Below, one piece after another: positions 17,550 through 27,225 of a stretch of 64,000 nt of DNA. Source of the stretch: Qipengyuania polymorpha (lineage in GTDB: Bacteria; Pseudomonadota; Alphaproteobacteria; Sphingomonadales; Sphingomonadaceae); the NCBI RefSeq assembly GCF_019711435.1, contig NZ_JAIGNK010000002.1, positions 248,001 to 312,000 on the forward strand. Reading direction: 5' to 3'. The notes below the pieces were generated by a model. The model was given only the letters and a program-made list of their open reading frames with translations, was not told where the DNA came from and ran no database searches. Both the position numbers and the translations under genes were made by a program. Position 1 is the stretch's first letter, and each line of letters starts with the position of its first letter.

Positions 17550-18713
17550 CTACATGCCGCGCGCAATCACCATCTTCATGACTTCGTTCGAGCCGCCGAA
17601 GATGCGGGTGATGCGGCTGTCGCGGTACATGCGGGCAATCGGATAGTCATTGATGTAGCCGGCGCCGCCATGGAACTGGAGGCACTTGTCGACCACTTCG
17701 CCCTGAAGCTCGGTGACCCAGTATTTCGCCATGCAAGCCGTATCGACGCTGAGTTCGCGCTTTAGGTGCTTGGCGATACAATCGTTGACGAAGATCCGTG
17801 CCGCGGTGGCCCGCGCCTTCAGGTCGGCCATCACGAATTGCGTGTTCTGGAAGTCCCAGATCGTCTTTCCGAATGCCTTGCGGCTCTTGACGTATTCCAT
17901 CGTGGTCTCGAGCGCCTTCTCGATGCTCGTCATCGCGCCCATGGCGATGATGAGGCGTTCCTGCGGCAGTTCGCCCATCAGCTGGTAGAAGCCCTTGCCC
18001 TCTTCGCCACCAAGCACGGCGTCGCTGGGCACGAAGACATCGTCGAAGAACAGCTCCGACGTATCGGCAGCATCCATCCCTATTTTGTCGAGCTTCTTGC
18101 CGCGCTGGAAACCTTCCGCGCCTTCGGTTTCGAGCAGCATGAGCGAAATGCCCTTGGCGCGCTCGTTCGGGTCGGTCTTGGCGACGACGATGATGAAGTC
18201 TGCGGTCTGGCCATTGGAGATATAGGTCTTGGCCCCGTTGATGCGGTAGCCGTTGCCGTCCTTCAGCGCGGTGGTGGTGATGCTCTGGAGGTCGGAGCCG
18301 ACGCCCGGCTCGGTCATGGCAATCGCGCTGACCAGTTCGCCGCTGACGAGTTTGGGCAGGTATTTCTTCTTCTGCTCCTCGGTCCCGTGGCGCACGAGAT
18401 AGGGCAGGATGACGGTGTTGTGCAGGCTGGCAGCAAAGCCTTCGACATTGTGCTTGGCCTGCTGGTCGATGACGACCATTTCGTGGCGGAAATCGCCGCC
18501 GTGGCCGCCATATTCCTCTGGCACGGAGGTGCCGAGCAGGCCCGCTTCGCCCGCCTCGTTCCAGAATTCGCGCTCGACCTGGCCGTCCTCGCGCCATTTC
18601 AGGACGCGCTTTTCGGGCGCGTGCTGCTGGTAGAACTTGCCCACGGCATCGGCGAAGATGGCAATCTCCTCGTCTTCCATGAACTCTGGCTGGGGTACGT
18701 TGAGAACGCTCAT
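17550..18713 (-). CDS. Acyl-CoA dehydrogenase, long-chain (LCAD) type
   Basis: A 387-residue FAD enzyme introducing the alpha-beta double bond in acyl-CoA. MTEPGVGSDLQ and KTYISNGQTADF are the flavin/substrate motifs. The usual C-terminal catalytic YEGT is replaced by IFGGSNE, while ELPQERLIIA is conserved; this is the arrangement in LCAD, where the catalytic Glu is in the ELPQER helix. The start MSVLNVPQ at 18713 lies one base after the upstream crotonase stop. An upstream in-frame extension lies inside that gene and is rejected. The substrate chain type cannot be fixed from sequence. Confidence 0.92.
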   Translation of the reverse strand: MSVLNVPQPEFMEDEEIAIFADAVGKFYQQHAPEKRVLKWREDGQVEREFWNEAGEAGLLGTSVPEEYGGHGGDFRHEMVVIDQQAKHNVEGFAASLHNTVILPYLVRHGTEEQKKKYLPKLVSGELVSAIAMTEPGVGSDLQSITTTALKDGNGYRINGAKTYISNGQTADFIIVVAKTDPNERAKGISLMLLETEGAEGFQRGKKLDKIGMDAADTSELFFDDVFVPSDAVLGGEEGKGFYQLMGELPQERLIIAMGAMTSIEKALETTMEYVKSRKAFGKTIWDFQNTQFVMADLKARATAARIFVNDCIAKHLKRELSVDTACMAKYWVTELQGEVVDKCLQFHGGAGYINDYPIARMYRDSRITRIFGGSNEVMKMVIARGM

Positions 18714-18714
18714 C

Positions 18715-19488
18715 TTACTTTCCCTTCCAGTTCGGCGCGCGCTTCTCGGCGAAGGCGGCAGCGCCCTCGCGCGCGTCTTCGGACACGAACACGGGGGCAA
18801 TCAGCTGGGTCTGCCGGGTGTAGCGCTCCTCCATCGGCCAGCCGCGTGATTCCTTCATCACCTGCTTCGAAACGCGCACGGCAAGCGGGCCATTGGCGGC
18901 AATCTTGGCCGCCAGTTCCTTTGCCGCGTCGAGCGCCGAACCATCGCTCACGCGATTGATGAGGCCGAGTTCATAGGCGCGCTCCGCCCCGATGAAGTCG
19001 CCGGTCAGCGCCAGTTCCATCGCGATGCGCTCGGGTATCTGGTCGGGCAGCATCATCACGCCGCCGGCGGCTGCGACGAGTCCGCGCTTGGCTTCGGGGA
19101 TACCGAATTTGGCATCCTTGTTCGCAACGACGAGGTCGCAGGCAATCATCAGTTCAAGACCGCCTGCAAGCGCATAGCCCTCGACCGCTGCAATCAGCGG
19201 TTTTGCAGGCGGTTTCTGCACAACGCCGCCGAAGCCGCGTCCTTCGATGCTGGGCGATTCCCCGCGCAGGAAGCCCTTCAAGTCCATGCCCGAGCAGAAC
19301 GTGCCGCCCGCGCCGGTCAGGATGCCGACGCGCAAATCATCGTCCTCGTCCAGCCGGTCCATCGCCGCGGCAATGCCCTCGGCCGCAGCCTTGTTCATCG
19401 CGTTCTTGGCTTCGGGGCGGTTGATGGTGACAATCAGGACACCGTCGTCGACTTCGGTCAGGACGTCATCAGTGGCTTGGTCTGACAT
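18715..19488 (-). CDS. Enoyl-CoA hydratase/isomerase (crotonase family)
   Basis: A 257-residue crotonase-fold protein. NRPEAKNAMN, the oxyanion-hole segment AGGTFCSGMDLKGF, and PLIAAVEGYALAGGLELMIACD with EAKRGLVAAAGG are the family motifs. It probably hydrates enoyl-CoA made by the dehydrogenase encoded one base downstream. A GGAGAGAGAAG ribosome-binding site precedes the ATG at 19488. An upstream in-frame extension lies in the intergenic control region and is rejected. The divergent thiolase gene would complete a beta-oxidation set. Confidence 0.9.
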   Translation of the reverse strand: MSDQATDDVLTEVDDGVLIVTINRPEAKNAMNKAAAEGIAAAMDRLDEDDDLRVGILTGAGGTFCSGMDLKGFLRGESPSIEGRGFGGVVQKPPAKPLIAAVEGYALAGGLELMIACDLVVANKDAKFGIPEAKRGLVAAAGGVMMLPDQIPERIAMELALTGDFIGAERAYELGLINRVSDGSALDAAKELAAKIAANGPLAVRVSKQVMKESRGWPMEERYTRQTQLIAPVFVSEDAREGAAAFAEKRAPNWKGK

Positions 19489-19546
19489 GGGGGGCTTCTC
19501 TCTCCATTGCGATTTGAAACTGTTCTTGCACGAGTGGTGCGGGAGG

Positions 19547-19562
19547 TTTACGCAAACGTCAA
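19547..19562. promoter_or_regulatory. Candidate operator TTTACG-N4-CGTCAA between divergent acyl-CoA genes
   Basis: An imperfect inverted repeat, TTTACG (19547-19552) and CGTCAA (19557-19562), separated by CAAA, lies in the 120-base divergent region between the crotonase and thiolase genes. It resembles the operators described for LiuR-type MerR regulators of branched-chain and fatty-acid degradation, but the regulator is not in the window. Confidence 0.4.
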
Positions 19563-19608
19563 CCAGCTTTTGCTGCAACATTCGTTCAACCGAGAGAGGA
19601 ACGCGCCC

Positions 19609-20877
19609 ATGTCCGAAGCTTACATCATCGATGCCGTCCGCACCCCGCGCGGGATTGGCAAGCAGGGCAAGGGCGCGCTGGCCGCGATGCATCCGCAGCA
19701 TCTGGCGGCGACCTGCCTCAAGGCCATCAAGGACCGCAACAATCTCGACACTGCGACAGTCGACGACGTCATCTGGTCGGTCAGCACGCAGGACGGGATG
19801 CAGGCAGGCGACATGGGGCGCATGGCCGCACTCGATGCGGGCTACGACATCACTTCGTCAGGAACGACGCTCGACCGTTTCTGCGGCGGCGGGATTACCT
19901 CGGTGGCGCTGGCCGCCGCGCAGGTGATGAGCGGGATGGAGGATTGCGTCGTTGCGGGCGGCACGGAGATGATGAGCCTCACCGCGCAGATGGCGAAGGA
20001 CAAGATGGCCGCAGGAATGCGCCCGCCGATGATGGGTAGCTATAACGAGCGCCTCATGCGCAGCCATCCGCAAAGCCACCAGGGTGTGTGCGGCGATGCG
20101 ATTGCGACGATGGAAGGTTTCAGCCGCGAGGAACTCGACGAAGTCGGCTACCGCAGCCAGCAGCGCGCGGCGCAGGCGATTGCGGAAGGACGTTTCGACA
20201 AGTCGGTGGTCCCGGTTACCGATGACGAGGGCAATGTCGTGCTCGACAAGGAGGAGTACCCTCGCCCGCAGACGACGCGCGAAGGGCTGGCCGAACTCGA
20301 ACCCACCTTCGCCAAGATTGCCAATGTCCCGCTCGACAAGAACGGCACAACCTTCGCGGGGCTGGTGAATGCGAAATATCCCGACCTCGAAATCCAGCAC
20401 TTCCACCATGCGGGCAACAGTTCGGGCGTGGTCGACGGCGCGGCCGCCGTGCTGGTGACGAGTAAGGACTATGCGAAGAGCCACGGCCTCAAGCCGCGCG
20501 CCCGCGTCGTGGCGACCGCGAATATGGGCGACGACCCGACGCTGATGCTCAACGCGCCCGTCCCGGCGGCGAAGAAGGTCCTGGAAAAGGCCGGCCTGAC
20601 CAAGGACGACATCGACCTCTATGAAGTCAACGAGGCCTTCGCCGTAGTCGCCGCCAAGTTCGTGCGCGACCTCGAGCTCGACTGGGACAAGGTCAACGTC
20701 AACGGCGGCTCGATTGCGCTCGGCCACCCGATTGGCGCCACCGGCTCCATCCTCATCGGCACGATGGTCGACGAGCTGGAGCGGCAGGACAAGCGCTACG
20801 GCCTGGTCACCATGTGCGCGGCGGGCGGCATGGCACCCGCAATCATCATCGAGCGGGTCGACGATTTCGTGGACTGA
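19609..20877 (+). CDS. Acetyl-CoA C-acyltransferase (thiolase)
   Basis: A 422-residue thiolase. The acyl-accepting cysteine is Cys92 in [15 protein letters not shown] and the GHPIGATG histidine loop follow, and the C-terminal [15 protein letters not shown] carries the second catalytic cysteine. It catalyses reversible thiolysis of beta-ketoacyl-CoA in beta-oxidation; a degradative role is favoured by the divergent crotonase and dehydrogenase genes. AGAGAGGAA is the ribosome-binding site for the ATG at 19609. An in-frame upstream start would run through the operator region and is rejected. Confidence 0.94.
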   Translation: MSEAYIIDAVRTPRGIGKQGKGALAAMHPQHLAATCLKAIKDRNNLDTATVDDVIWSVSTQDGMQAGDMGRMAALDAGYDITSSGTTLDRFCGGGITSVALAAAQVMSGMEDCVVAGGTEMMSLTAQMAKDKMAAGMRPPMMGSYNERLMRSHPQSHQGVCGDAIATMEGFSREELDEVGYRSQQRAAQAIAEGRFDKSVVPVTDDEGNVVLDKEEYPRPQTTREGLAELEPTFAKIANVPLDKNGTTFAGLVNAKYPDLEIQHFHHAGNSSGVVDGAAAVLVTSKDYAKSHGLKPRARVVATANMGDDPTLMLNAPVPAAKKVLEKAGLTKDDIDLYEVNEAFAVVAAKFVRDLELDWDKVNVNGGSIALGHPIGATGSILIGTMVDELERQDKRYGLVTMCAAGGMAPAIIIERVDDFVD

Positions 20878-20889
20878 CTGCGGTTGTCG

Positions 20890-21138
20890 TCAGGCGGCTT
20901 TCTCGGCCGCCTGTTCGTCTTTCTGGAAGCCCCAGGACACATTCGACCAAGCACGTTCGTGGAAGTAGTAGAGCACCATCTTGGTGAGGACTTCCGACAC
21001 CGCAATGGCGCCAGCGGCCTTCGGACTGCCGGTAAAAAACCAGCTGAGGAGGAAGGTGTCGATACTGCCGAGAATACGCCAGCTCACCGCCTTGGCGAAA
21101 GAGCGGGAATGGGCCTCGCGGCCCTTGAACAAGAACAT
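20890..21138 (-). CDS. DUF2061 small membrane protein
   Basis: An 82-residue protein with two predicted membrane helices (about 20-36 and 40-58). It carries the DUF2061 pattern: SFAKAVSWRILGSIDTFLLSWFFTG, SEVLTKMVLYYFHERAW and a short tail. It is encoded 62 bases downstream of cysNC on the same strand. DUF2061 genes often accompany cysteine/sulfate-assimilation genes, but the biochemical role is unknown. AAGG immediately precedes the ATG. Confidence 0.85.
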   Translation of the reverse strand: MFLFKGREAHSRSFAKAVSWRILGSIDTFLLSWFFTGSPKAAGAIAVSEVLTKMVLYYFHERAWSNVSWGFQKDEQAAEKAA

Positions 21139-21200
21139 ATGCCTTAAAATCCCACAGGTTGGCTGGCGACGCTGTTACCCAGCGCCGCCAGGCGACACAA

Positions 21201-23108
21201 TCACTTGAGCGGAAGGATCTGCTTGATGATGTAATCCGCAGCTTCCTCGGGGCTCATCGCCACCGTGTTGACGCGGATTTCCGGCTCTTCGGGCTCTTCA
21301 TAGGGGCTGTCGATGCCGGTGAAGTTCTTCAGTTCACCTGCACGCGCCTTCTTGTAGAGGCCCTTCACGTCACGCTGTTCCGCCACTTCGAGCGGGGTAT
21401 CGACGTGGATTTCGATGAACTCGCCCTCGCCCATCATGTCGCGGACCAGCTGGCGATCTGCGCGGAAAGGGCTGATGAAGGCTGTCAGCACGATAAGACC
21501 TGCGTCGGTCATCAGCTTGGCGACTTCGCCGATGCGGCGAATGTTCTCGATGCGGTCGCTTTCGGTGAAGCCCAGGTCCTTGTTGAGGCCGTGGCGGACA
21601 TTGTCGCCATCGAGCAGGAAGGTGTGGCGGTTCATGATCGCCAGCTTCTTTTCCACCTCGTTGGCGATGGTCGACTTGCCCGAGCCGGAAAGACCGGTGA
21701 ACCACAGCACGCGAGGGCGCTGGTTCTTCATCGCGGCGTGGTCGTCACGCGTGATGTCGACAGCCTGCCAATGCACGTTCTGCGCGCGGCGCAGGCTGAA
21801 GTGCAGCATGCCCGCACCCACGGTGCGATTGGAAATCTTGTCGATCAGGATGAACCCGCCGAGCGCGCGGTTTTCCTCGTAGGGATCGAAGACGATTTGC
21901 TTGTCGGTGGTGATTTCGCTGACACCGATGGAATTCAGCTCGAGCGTCTTGGCCGCGAGATGCTCCATCGTATTGACGTTGATCTCGTATTTCGGCTCGG
22001 CGACGGTCACGCTGACCATCTGCGTGCCGAGCTTCATCCAGTAGGCGCGTCCGACGACGAGCGGATCCTCGTCCATCCACACGATCGTGCTTTCGAACTG
22101 GTCGGCAACTTCGGGCGGGCTGTCGGCTGCGGCCAGGACGTCACCGCGCGAGCAGTCGATTTCATCGTCGAGCGTGATGGTGACCGACTGGCCGGCAATG
22201 CTTTGTTCGAGGTCGCCGTCCATGGTGACGACCGACTTGACCGTGCTGGTCTTGCCCGAAGGCAGCGAGCGGACCTTGTCGCCCGGCTTGACGCTGCCGG
22301 TCGAGATGAGACCCGAGAAGCCACGGAAATCGAGGTTCGGGCGGTTCACCCACTGCACCGGCATGCGGAAGGGCTTGGCAAGGTTTGCATCCGAGCGGAC
22401 TTCGACTGCTTCGAGATGCTCCATCAGCGTCGGGCCATTGTACCAGCCGGTGTTTTCCGAGCGCAAAGTGATGTTGTCGCCCGCAAGGCCCGAAATCGGG
22501 ATGGCGGTGAAGCTTTCGATACCGATGCTTTCCGCAAACGCCTTGTAGTCGGCGATAATCGCGTCGTACTTTTCCTGGTCGTAATCGATCAGGTCCATCT
22601 TGTTGACGGCCAGCACGAGGTTCTTGATGCCGAGCTGGTGGCACAGGAAGCTGTGGCGCTTGGTCTGCACCAGCACGCCCTTACGCGCATCGATGAGGAT
22701 GCAGGCGAGGTCGGCGGTCGAGGCGCCGGTGACCATGTTGCGCGTGTACTGCTCGTGACCCGGGCAGTCGGCGACGATGAACTTGCGGCTCTCGGTCGCG
22801 AAGAAGCGATAGGCGACGTCGATGGTGATGCCCTGCTCGCGCTCGGCGGCAAGACCGTCGACCAGCAGTGCGAAATCGATTTCCTGGCCCTGCGTCCCGA
22901 CCTTCTTGCTGTCGTTGCTCAGCGCTTCGAGCTGGTCCTCGAAGATCATCTTGGAATCGTAGAGCAGGCGGCCGATCAGGGTCGACTTGCCGTCATCCAC
23001 GCTGCCGCAAGTGATGAAGCGCAGCATGGTCTTGTGCTGGTGCTTCTCGAGGTAAGCGTCGATATCCTCGGCGATGAGGGCGTCGGTCTTGTAGATGGGA
23101 TCGGTCAT
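21201..23108 (-). CDS. cysNC: Bifunctional sulfate adenylyltransferase GTPase subunit / APS kinase
   Basis: A 635-residue fusion. Residues about 1-440 are CysN, an EF-Tu-like GTPase with [24 protein letters not shown] and NKMD; it drives APS formation by CysD. Residues about 460-635 are APS kinase with its own P-loop GLSGSGKST near residue 469 and [12 protein letters not shown]; it phosphorylates APS to PAPS. The fusion is common in alphaproteobacteria and channels sulfate to PAPS for assimilation or sulfation. Its ATG overlaps the cysD stop by one base, as expected for the obligate CysD-CysN pair. Confidence 0.97.
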   Translation of the reverse strand: MTDPIYKTDALIAEDIDAYLEKHQHKTMLRFITCGSVDDGKSTLIGRLLYDSKMIFEDQLEALSNDSKKVGTQGQEIDFALLVDGLAAEREQGITIDVAYRFFATESRKFIVADCPGHEQYTRNMVTGASTADLACILIDARKGVLVQTKRHSFLCHQLGIKNLVLAVNKMDLIDYDQEKYDAIIADYKAFAESIGIESFTAIPISGLAGDNITLRSENTGWYNGPTLMEHLEAVEVRSDANLAKPFRMPVQWVNRPNLDFRGFSGLISTGSVKPGDKVRSLPSGKTSTVKSVVTMDGDLEQSIAGQSVTITLDDEIDCSRGDVLAAADSPPEVADQFESTIVWMDEDPLVVGRAYWMKLGTQMVSVTVAEPKYEINVNTMEHLAAKTLELNSIGVSEITTDKQIVFDPYEENRALGGFILIDKISNRTVGAGMLHFSLRRAQNVHWQAVDITRDDHAAMKNQRPRVLWFTGLSGSGKSTIANEVEKKLAIMNRHTFLLDGDNVRHGLNKDLGFTESDRIENIRRIGEVAKLMTDAGLIVLTAFISPFRADRQLVRDMMGEGEFIEIHVDTPLEVAEQRDVKGLYKKARAGELKNFTGIDSPYEEPEEPEIRVNTVAMSPEEAADYIIKQILPLK

Positions 23109-24016
23109 CAGAAGTAACCCTCCTGCTTCTTCTTCTCCATCGAGGCGTCACCCGAATCCTTGTCGATGACACGGCCCTGGCGTTCGGAGGTAGTTGTCAG
23201 CAGCATTTCCTGGATGATTTCGGGCAGCGTCGCCGCCTCGCTCTCGACAGCGCCGGTCAGCGGGAAACAGCCCAGCGTACGGAAGCGGATCGAGCGTTCG
23301 GTGATTTCGGGGCGCTTGCCCATCACCTTTTCAAGCCGCTCGATATCGTCGGCCATGAACAGACCGCCTTCATATTCGAAGGTCGGGCGTTTGGCGGAAT
23401 AATAGAGCGGCACAATCTCGATGTTTTCGAGATGGATGTACTGCCAGATGTCGAGCTCGGTCCAGTTCGACAGCGGGAAGACGCGGATGCTCTCGCCCTT
23501 CTTCTTCTTGGCGTTGTAGAGGTTCCACAGCTCGGGGCGCTGGCTCTTCGGGTCCCAGCCGTGGCTGGCGGTGCGGAAGGAGAAGATGCGCTCTTTCGCG
23601 CGGCTCTTTTCTTCATCGCGGCGCGCGCCGCCGAAGGCCGCGTCGAAACCGTATTTGTCGAGCGCCTGCTTCAGCCCCTGCGTCTTCCACATGTCGGTGT
23701 GGAGCGGACCGTGGTCGAAGGGGTTGATACCCATTTCTTCGGCTTCGGGATTGTGATGCACGAGCAGTTCCATGCCCGCATCCGCCGCGCTCTTTTCGCG
23801 CAGCGCGTACATGTCCTTGAACTTCCAGGTCGTGTCGACATGGAGCAGCGGGAACGGCGGCGGCGAAGGGTAGAAAGCCTTCTTCGCCAGGTGCAGCATG
23901 ACGGCGCTGTCCTTGCCGATGGAATAGAGCATCACGGGCTTTTCGGCCTCGGACACCACTTCGCGCATGATGTGGATGCTTTCGGCTTCGAGCCGCTGCA
24001 AATGTGTGAGGGACAT
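23108..24016 (-). CDS. cysD: Sulfate adenylyltransferase small subunit
   Basis: A 302-residue member of the ATP pyrophosphatase (PP-loop) family. [14 protein letters not shown] is the P-loop near residue 32. [21 protein letters not shown] and the C-terminal [10 protein letters not shown] are CysD signatures. It forms APS from ATP and sulfate with CysN. The 176-base gap before it (24017-24192) contains a GC-rich imperfect stem near 24142-24168 but no promoter or riboswitch that can be named with confidence. Confidence 0.97.
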   Translation of the reverse strand: MSLTHLQRLEAESIHIMREVVSEAEKPVMLYSIGKDSAVMLHLAKKAFYPSPPPFPLLHVDTTWKFKDMYALREKSAADAGMELLVHHNPEAEEMGINPFDHGPLHTDMWKTQGLKQALDKYGFDAAFGGARRDEEKSRAKERIFSFRTASHGWDPKSQRPELWNLYNAKKKKGESIRVFPLSNWTELDIWQYIHLENIEIVPLYYSAKRPTFEYEGGLFMADDIERLEKVMGKRPEITERSIRFRTLGCFPLTGAVESEAATLPEIIQEMLLTTTSERQGRVIDKDSGDASMEKKKQEGYF

Positions 24017-24192
24017 GTGTGTCTCTTATTCGGGTTTATCTGGCGTGCCGGAGGAGGCGACCATTTGGCGCGCGCGGAATTCGCCGGCAAGCAGCGAAAG
24101 GTCGCGCGCCCGATAGGTTAATTTGGCACGCAGCACAATGGGCTGGCTCTCCGACAGAGCGGGCCAGCTAGCGCGCAATCGTATTGATATGG

Positions 24193-25596
24193 TTACCGGC
24201 CGCCGGAACTCAGCAGGCGATAGCCCCATGCAGGCAATTCGACCGTGTGACCGGCCTCGATGCTCACCGCATTGCCGGTTGCGAAATCGGTGTAGCGGCC
24301 CTGCGGCAATCCGTCGAAGAAGGTCGCGGCGAGCGGCCTGTCGCTCATGTTGAAGAGCCCAAGCACCTTGTTGCCGTCTTCCTGCCGCACCCATGCGAGC
24401 AATTGCTCTGGCGCGGAGTTTTCGACCTTGTGCATCACCGCGCCCCACTGGCCGTTCTCCAGCGCTGGATTGGCCTTGCGGAAAGTGATGAGGCGGGCGA
24501 GCAAATCGCCGTACTGGCAATCCGGGTCCTGGTTCCAGTCGATGGGGTCGCGCTCGAAGAATTCGAGCCGTTTGGCGTTACAGGCCTCCATCCCGTTGTG
24601 GATCAGCGGCAGGCCCTCGCCGGTGAAGGATAGCGCGGTCATCGCTTCGAGCGCGGCGCCGTAATTCTCCTCCATCGTGCCTTCCCACGCATTGCTGTCG
24701 TGGTTCTCGATATAGGTCATGCGCATGGCCTGCCGCGGCCAGAGGCTCTCGTTCTCGGCATAATAGCCATAGAAGCTGGTGGCGTTGCCCTTGCCCTGCG
24801 CGACGTTCTTGGTGGTGTTGTGCCAGTCCCACGCATAGGTCGCGTCGAAGGCCTTGTGGTGCCACGCGGTCTGCTGGACTTCACCGAGCATGAAGACCGG
24901 GCGGACGGCGTCGAGCCGCGCGCGGGCGGTTTCCCAGAAATCGAGCGGGACATAGCCCGCCACATCGGCGCGATAGCCGTCGACGCCGAACTCGCGCACC
25001 CAATATTCCATCGCCCCGCCGACATGCTCGCGCACGCCCGGCTTGGACCAGTCGAGGTCGATGATGTCGGACCAGTCCCACCAGGGCGTGGGGCGGAAGC
25101 TGCCGTCCCAGCTTTTCTCGTACCAGTCGGGATGTTCGCTGCGCAGGCGGTTGTCCCAAGCGGTGTGGTTGGCGACGAGGTCGAGGATGACCTTGAAGCC
25201 TTGCGCATGAGCGGCATCGACGAAGGCGCGGAAGTCCTCGCGCGTTCCGAATTCTGGGTTCACGTCGTAATAGTCGCGCACCGAATAGGGACTGCCGAGC
25301 GTACCCTTGCGGTTCTCCTCGCCGATGGGATGGATGGGCATTAGCCAGAGGATGTCGACGCCCAGCTCCTTCAACCGCGGGAGCTGCTCTTGCGCGGCGC
25401 GGAAGGTCCCTTCCTCGGTAAAGTGGCGGGTGTTTATCTGGTAGAGCACCGCATCGCGCGACCACTCGGGATGCTCGATTGTGACAACGTCCCGAGGTTC
25501 CCACACGGATGTAGCCGAATTGACTTCGGGCCGATCTACCGGGGCGCAGGCTACGAGGAGGCCGAGGGCCGAAGTGGCGGCAATCAGCTTACGCAT
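24193..25596 (-). CDS. GH13 alpha-amylase-family lipoprotein
   Basis: A 467-residue glycoside hydrolase with a lipoprotein signal (GLLVAC, Cys17), so it is probably membrane-anchored in the periplasm or at the cell surface. GH13 regions: DLVANHT; GVDGYRADVA with nucleophile Asp211; FMLGEVQ with acid/base Glu239; IENHDSN with Asp300. It should cleave alpha-1,4-glucans or maltodextrins. The start at 25596 overlaps the stop of the MFS gene by 8 bases, and the signal peptide begins exactly here, so an upstream extension is rejected. Last gene of the leftward lacI-MFS-GH13 operon. Confidence 0.93.
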   Translation of the reverse strand: MRKLIAATSALGLLVACAPVDRPEVNSATSVWEPRDVVTIEHPEWSRDAVLYQINTRHFTEEGTFRAAQEQLPRLKELGVDILWLMPIHPIGEENRKGTLGSPYSVRDYYDVNPEFGTREDFRAFVDAAHAQGFKVILDLVANHTAWDNRLRSEHPDWYEKSWDGSFRPTPWWDWSDIIDLDWSKPGVREHVGGAMEYWVREFGVDGYRADVAGYVPLDFWETARARLDAVRPVFMLGEVQQTAWHHKAFDATYAWDWHNTTKNVAQGKGNATSFYGYYAENESLWPRQAMRMTYIENHDSNAWEGTMEENYGAALEAMTALSFTGEGLPLIHNGMEACNAKRLEFFERDPIDWNQDPDCQYGDLLARLITFRKANPALENGQWGAVMHKVENSAPEQLLAWVRQEDGNKVLGLFNMSDRPLAATFFDGLPQGRYTDFATGNAVSIEAGHTVELPAWGYRLLSSGGR

Positions 25597-27127
25597 GAGC
25601 ACTCTCCTGCGGGATGGCCGCGCTGACCCGCTGCATGGCAATGGCCGCGACAATCCACGAACCGGCGGCGAAGAGCATCGTCCAGATGGGTTCGCCCGGG
25701 AACAGCCACAACATGATCTGCCCCATCACGGTCGCCACCAGCAGCTGCGGCACGACGATGAAGATGTTGAAAAGCCCCATATAGATGCCGAGCTTGGCCT
25801 GCGGCAGGTTCGAGGCGAGGATGGCATAGGGCATGGCAAGGATGCTCGCCCATGCGATGCCGATGCCGACCTCTGCCAGCAGCAGCGCAGTGGCATCGCG
25901 GACGAAGAAGAACATCAGGAAGCCAGCCGCGCCCAGCATGAGGCAAATACTGTGGGTCATCACCTGCCCGAATTTCCGGCTCAGCGCTGGCAACAGCGCG
26001 AGCGCGGCGACCGCCGCCACGCCGTTGTAGACGGTGAAGAGCACGTTCACCCAGTTCGCGCCTTCGTTATAGGCGGCGCTGGTAGTGTCGGTGCTGCCAA
26101 AGACATATTGGGTGACCACGGGCGTGGTGTTGATCCACATGATGAACAGCGCCGACCAGCTGAAGAACTGCACCAGTGCGAGGCGCTTCATCACCTCGGG
26201 CATGCCGGAAAAATCACCGACGATGCTGGAGAGCATGTTGGTCGTCTTACCCTGTTTCGCCATCGAAATGGCCAGCGCGCTCAGCAGGCCATATACCGCC
26301 AGCAGCGCGCCGAGGAGCAGCATTTCCTTCTGCAAATCGAGCGACTGCACCAGCAGCACGACCACGAGGCCAGCCGCCATCCACACGGCACTCGACAAAT
26401 AGGACTTGGCCGCCAGCGCGCGGACGGGTTGCGCCGTATCCGCCTCCGCCTCACCACCGAATGCTGCCATCTCTTCAGGCGAGTATTCCTTCGTCGTGAG
26501 GATGGTCCACATCACCGCAGTGAACAAAGCAATGGCCCCGCCCCAGAAGCTCCACTTGACCGTGTCCGGGATGCCGCCATCGGCAGCGACATTGCTGACG
26601 CCCATCTGCTCGAGGAAATAGGGGAAGATCGACCCGACAACCGCGCCTGCCCCGATGAAGGCCGTTTGCACCGCATAGCCGGCGCTGTGCTGGTCCGTGT
26701 TGAGCATATCGCCCACGAAGGCCCGGAAAGGCTCCATCGACACGTTGAGCGAGGCGTCGAGCACCCACAGCATCGCCGCGGCAAACAGCAGCGGCGCACC
26801 GAATGCCGGGCTCAGCGGCATCAGGAAGAGCGATAGCGCGGCAAAAATCGCGCCCACAAGGAAATAGGGACGACGTCGGCCCAGCCGGTTCCAGGTCTTG
26901 TCAGACAAGTGCCCGATAATCGGCTGCACGATGAGGCCGGTCAGCGGTGCGGCCACCCAGAGCGCGGGCAGATCGTCGATGCTGGAACCCAGGGTCTGGA
27001 AGACGCGGCTCATGTTCGCGTTCTGCAGCGCGAAGCCAATCTGGATACCGAAGAAGCCGAAGCTGATATTCCACAGCCCGGCAAATCCCTGCCGGGGTTT
27101 CTCGCGAGCAGTCGCGTCCATAGTCAT
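25589..27127 (-). CDS. MFS sugar transporter (maltose/maltodextrin-type)
   Basis: A 512-residue, 12-helix major facilitator protein of the SUC/SLC45-like sugar class. GHLSDKTWNRLGRRRPYFLVGA is the inter-helix 2-3 signature, and an acidic cytosolic loop (TKEYSPEEMAAFGGEAE) sits between the halves. Location between lacI and a GH13 amylase, and opposite a TonB receptor locus, indicates inner-membrane import of maltose or maltodextrin. GAGGAT precedes the ATG at 27127. The 98-base gap upstream holds a sequence shared with the receptor promoter region. Confidence 0.9.
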   Translation of the reverse strand: MTMDATAREKPRQGFAGLWNISFGFFGIQIGFALQNANMSRVFQTLGSSIDDLPALWVAAPLTGLIVQPIIGHLSDKTWNRLGRRRPYFLVGAIFAALSLFLMPLSPAFGAPLLFAAAMLWVLDASLNVSMEPFRAFVGDMLNTDQHSAGYAVQTAFIGAGAVVGSIFPYFLEQMGVSNVAADGGIPDTVKWSFWGGAIALFTAVMWTILTTKEYSPEEMAAFGGEAEADTAQPVRALAAKSYLSSAVWMAAGLVVVLLVQSLDLQKEMLLLGALLAVYGLLSALAISMAKQGKTTNMLSSIVGDFSGMPEVMKRLALVQFFSWSALFIMWINTTPVVTQYVFGSTDTTSAAYNEGANWVNVLFTVYNGVAAVAALALLPALSRKFGQVMTHSICLMLGAAGFLMFFFVRDATALLLAEVGIGIAWASILAMPYAILASNLPQAKLGIYMGLFNIFIVVPQLLVATVMGQIMLWLFPGEPIWTMLFAAGSWIVAAIAMQRVSAAIPQESAHA

Positions 27128-27208
27128 GCAATCCTCATCCCGGCCGGGTCTGCTGCCCGGTCCTGTCAATTCGTCGAAGCTGGCATGAAGCTCGGCCCCG
27201 CGCCACTA

Positions 27209-27223
27209 CGTATACGAATACGC
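27209..27223. promoter_or_regulatory. Candidate operator copy A (GCGTATTCGTATAC on the minus strand)
   Basis: Read on the minus strand, 27223 down to 27210 matches 12 of 14 bases with GCGTATACGTATGC at 28447-28460 in front of the TonB receptor gene. It lies between the lacI stop and the MFS start, and overlaps a CGTATACG palindrome (27209-27216). Confidence 0.45.
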
Positions 27224-27225
27224 TG

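Noticed and set aside
21159-23117. A 652-codon open frame antisense to cysNC
   Set aside because: The opposite strand encodes clear CysN and APS kinase motifs; the antisense product is low-complexity and matches nothing.
24017-24192. SAM or other riboswitch upstream of cysD
   Set aside because: Only an imperfect GC stem near 24142-24168 is visible; conserved cores of the known sulfur-related riboswitches are not recognisable.
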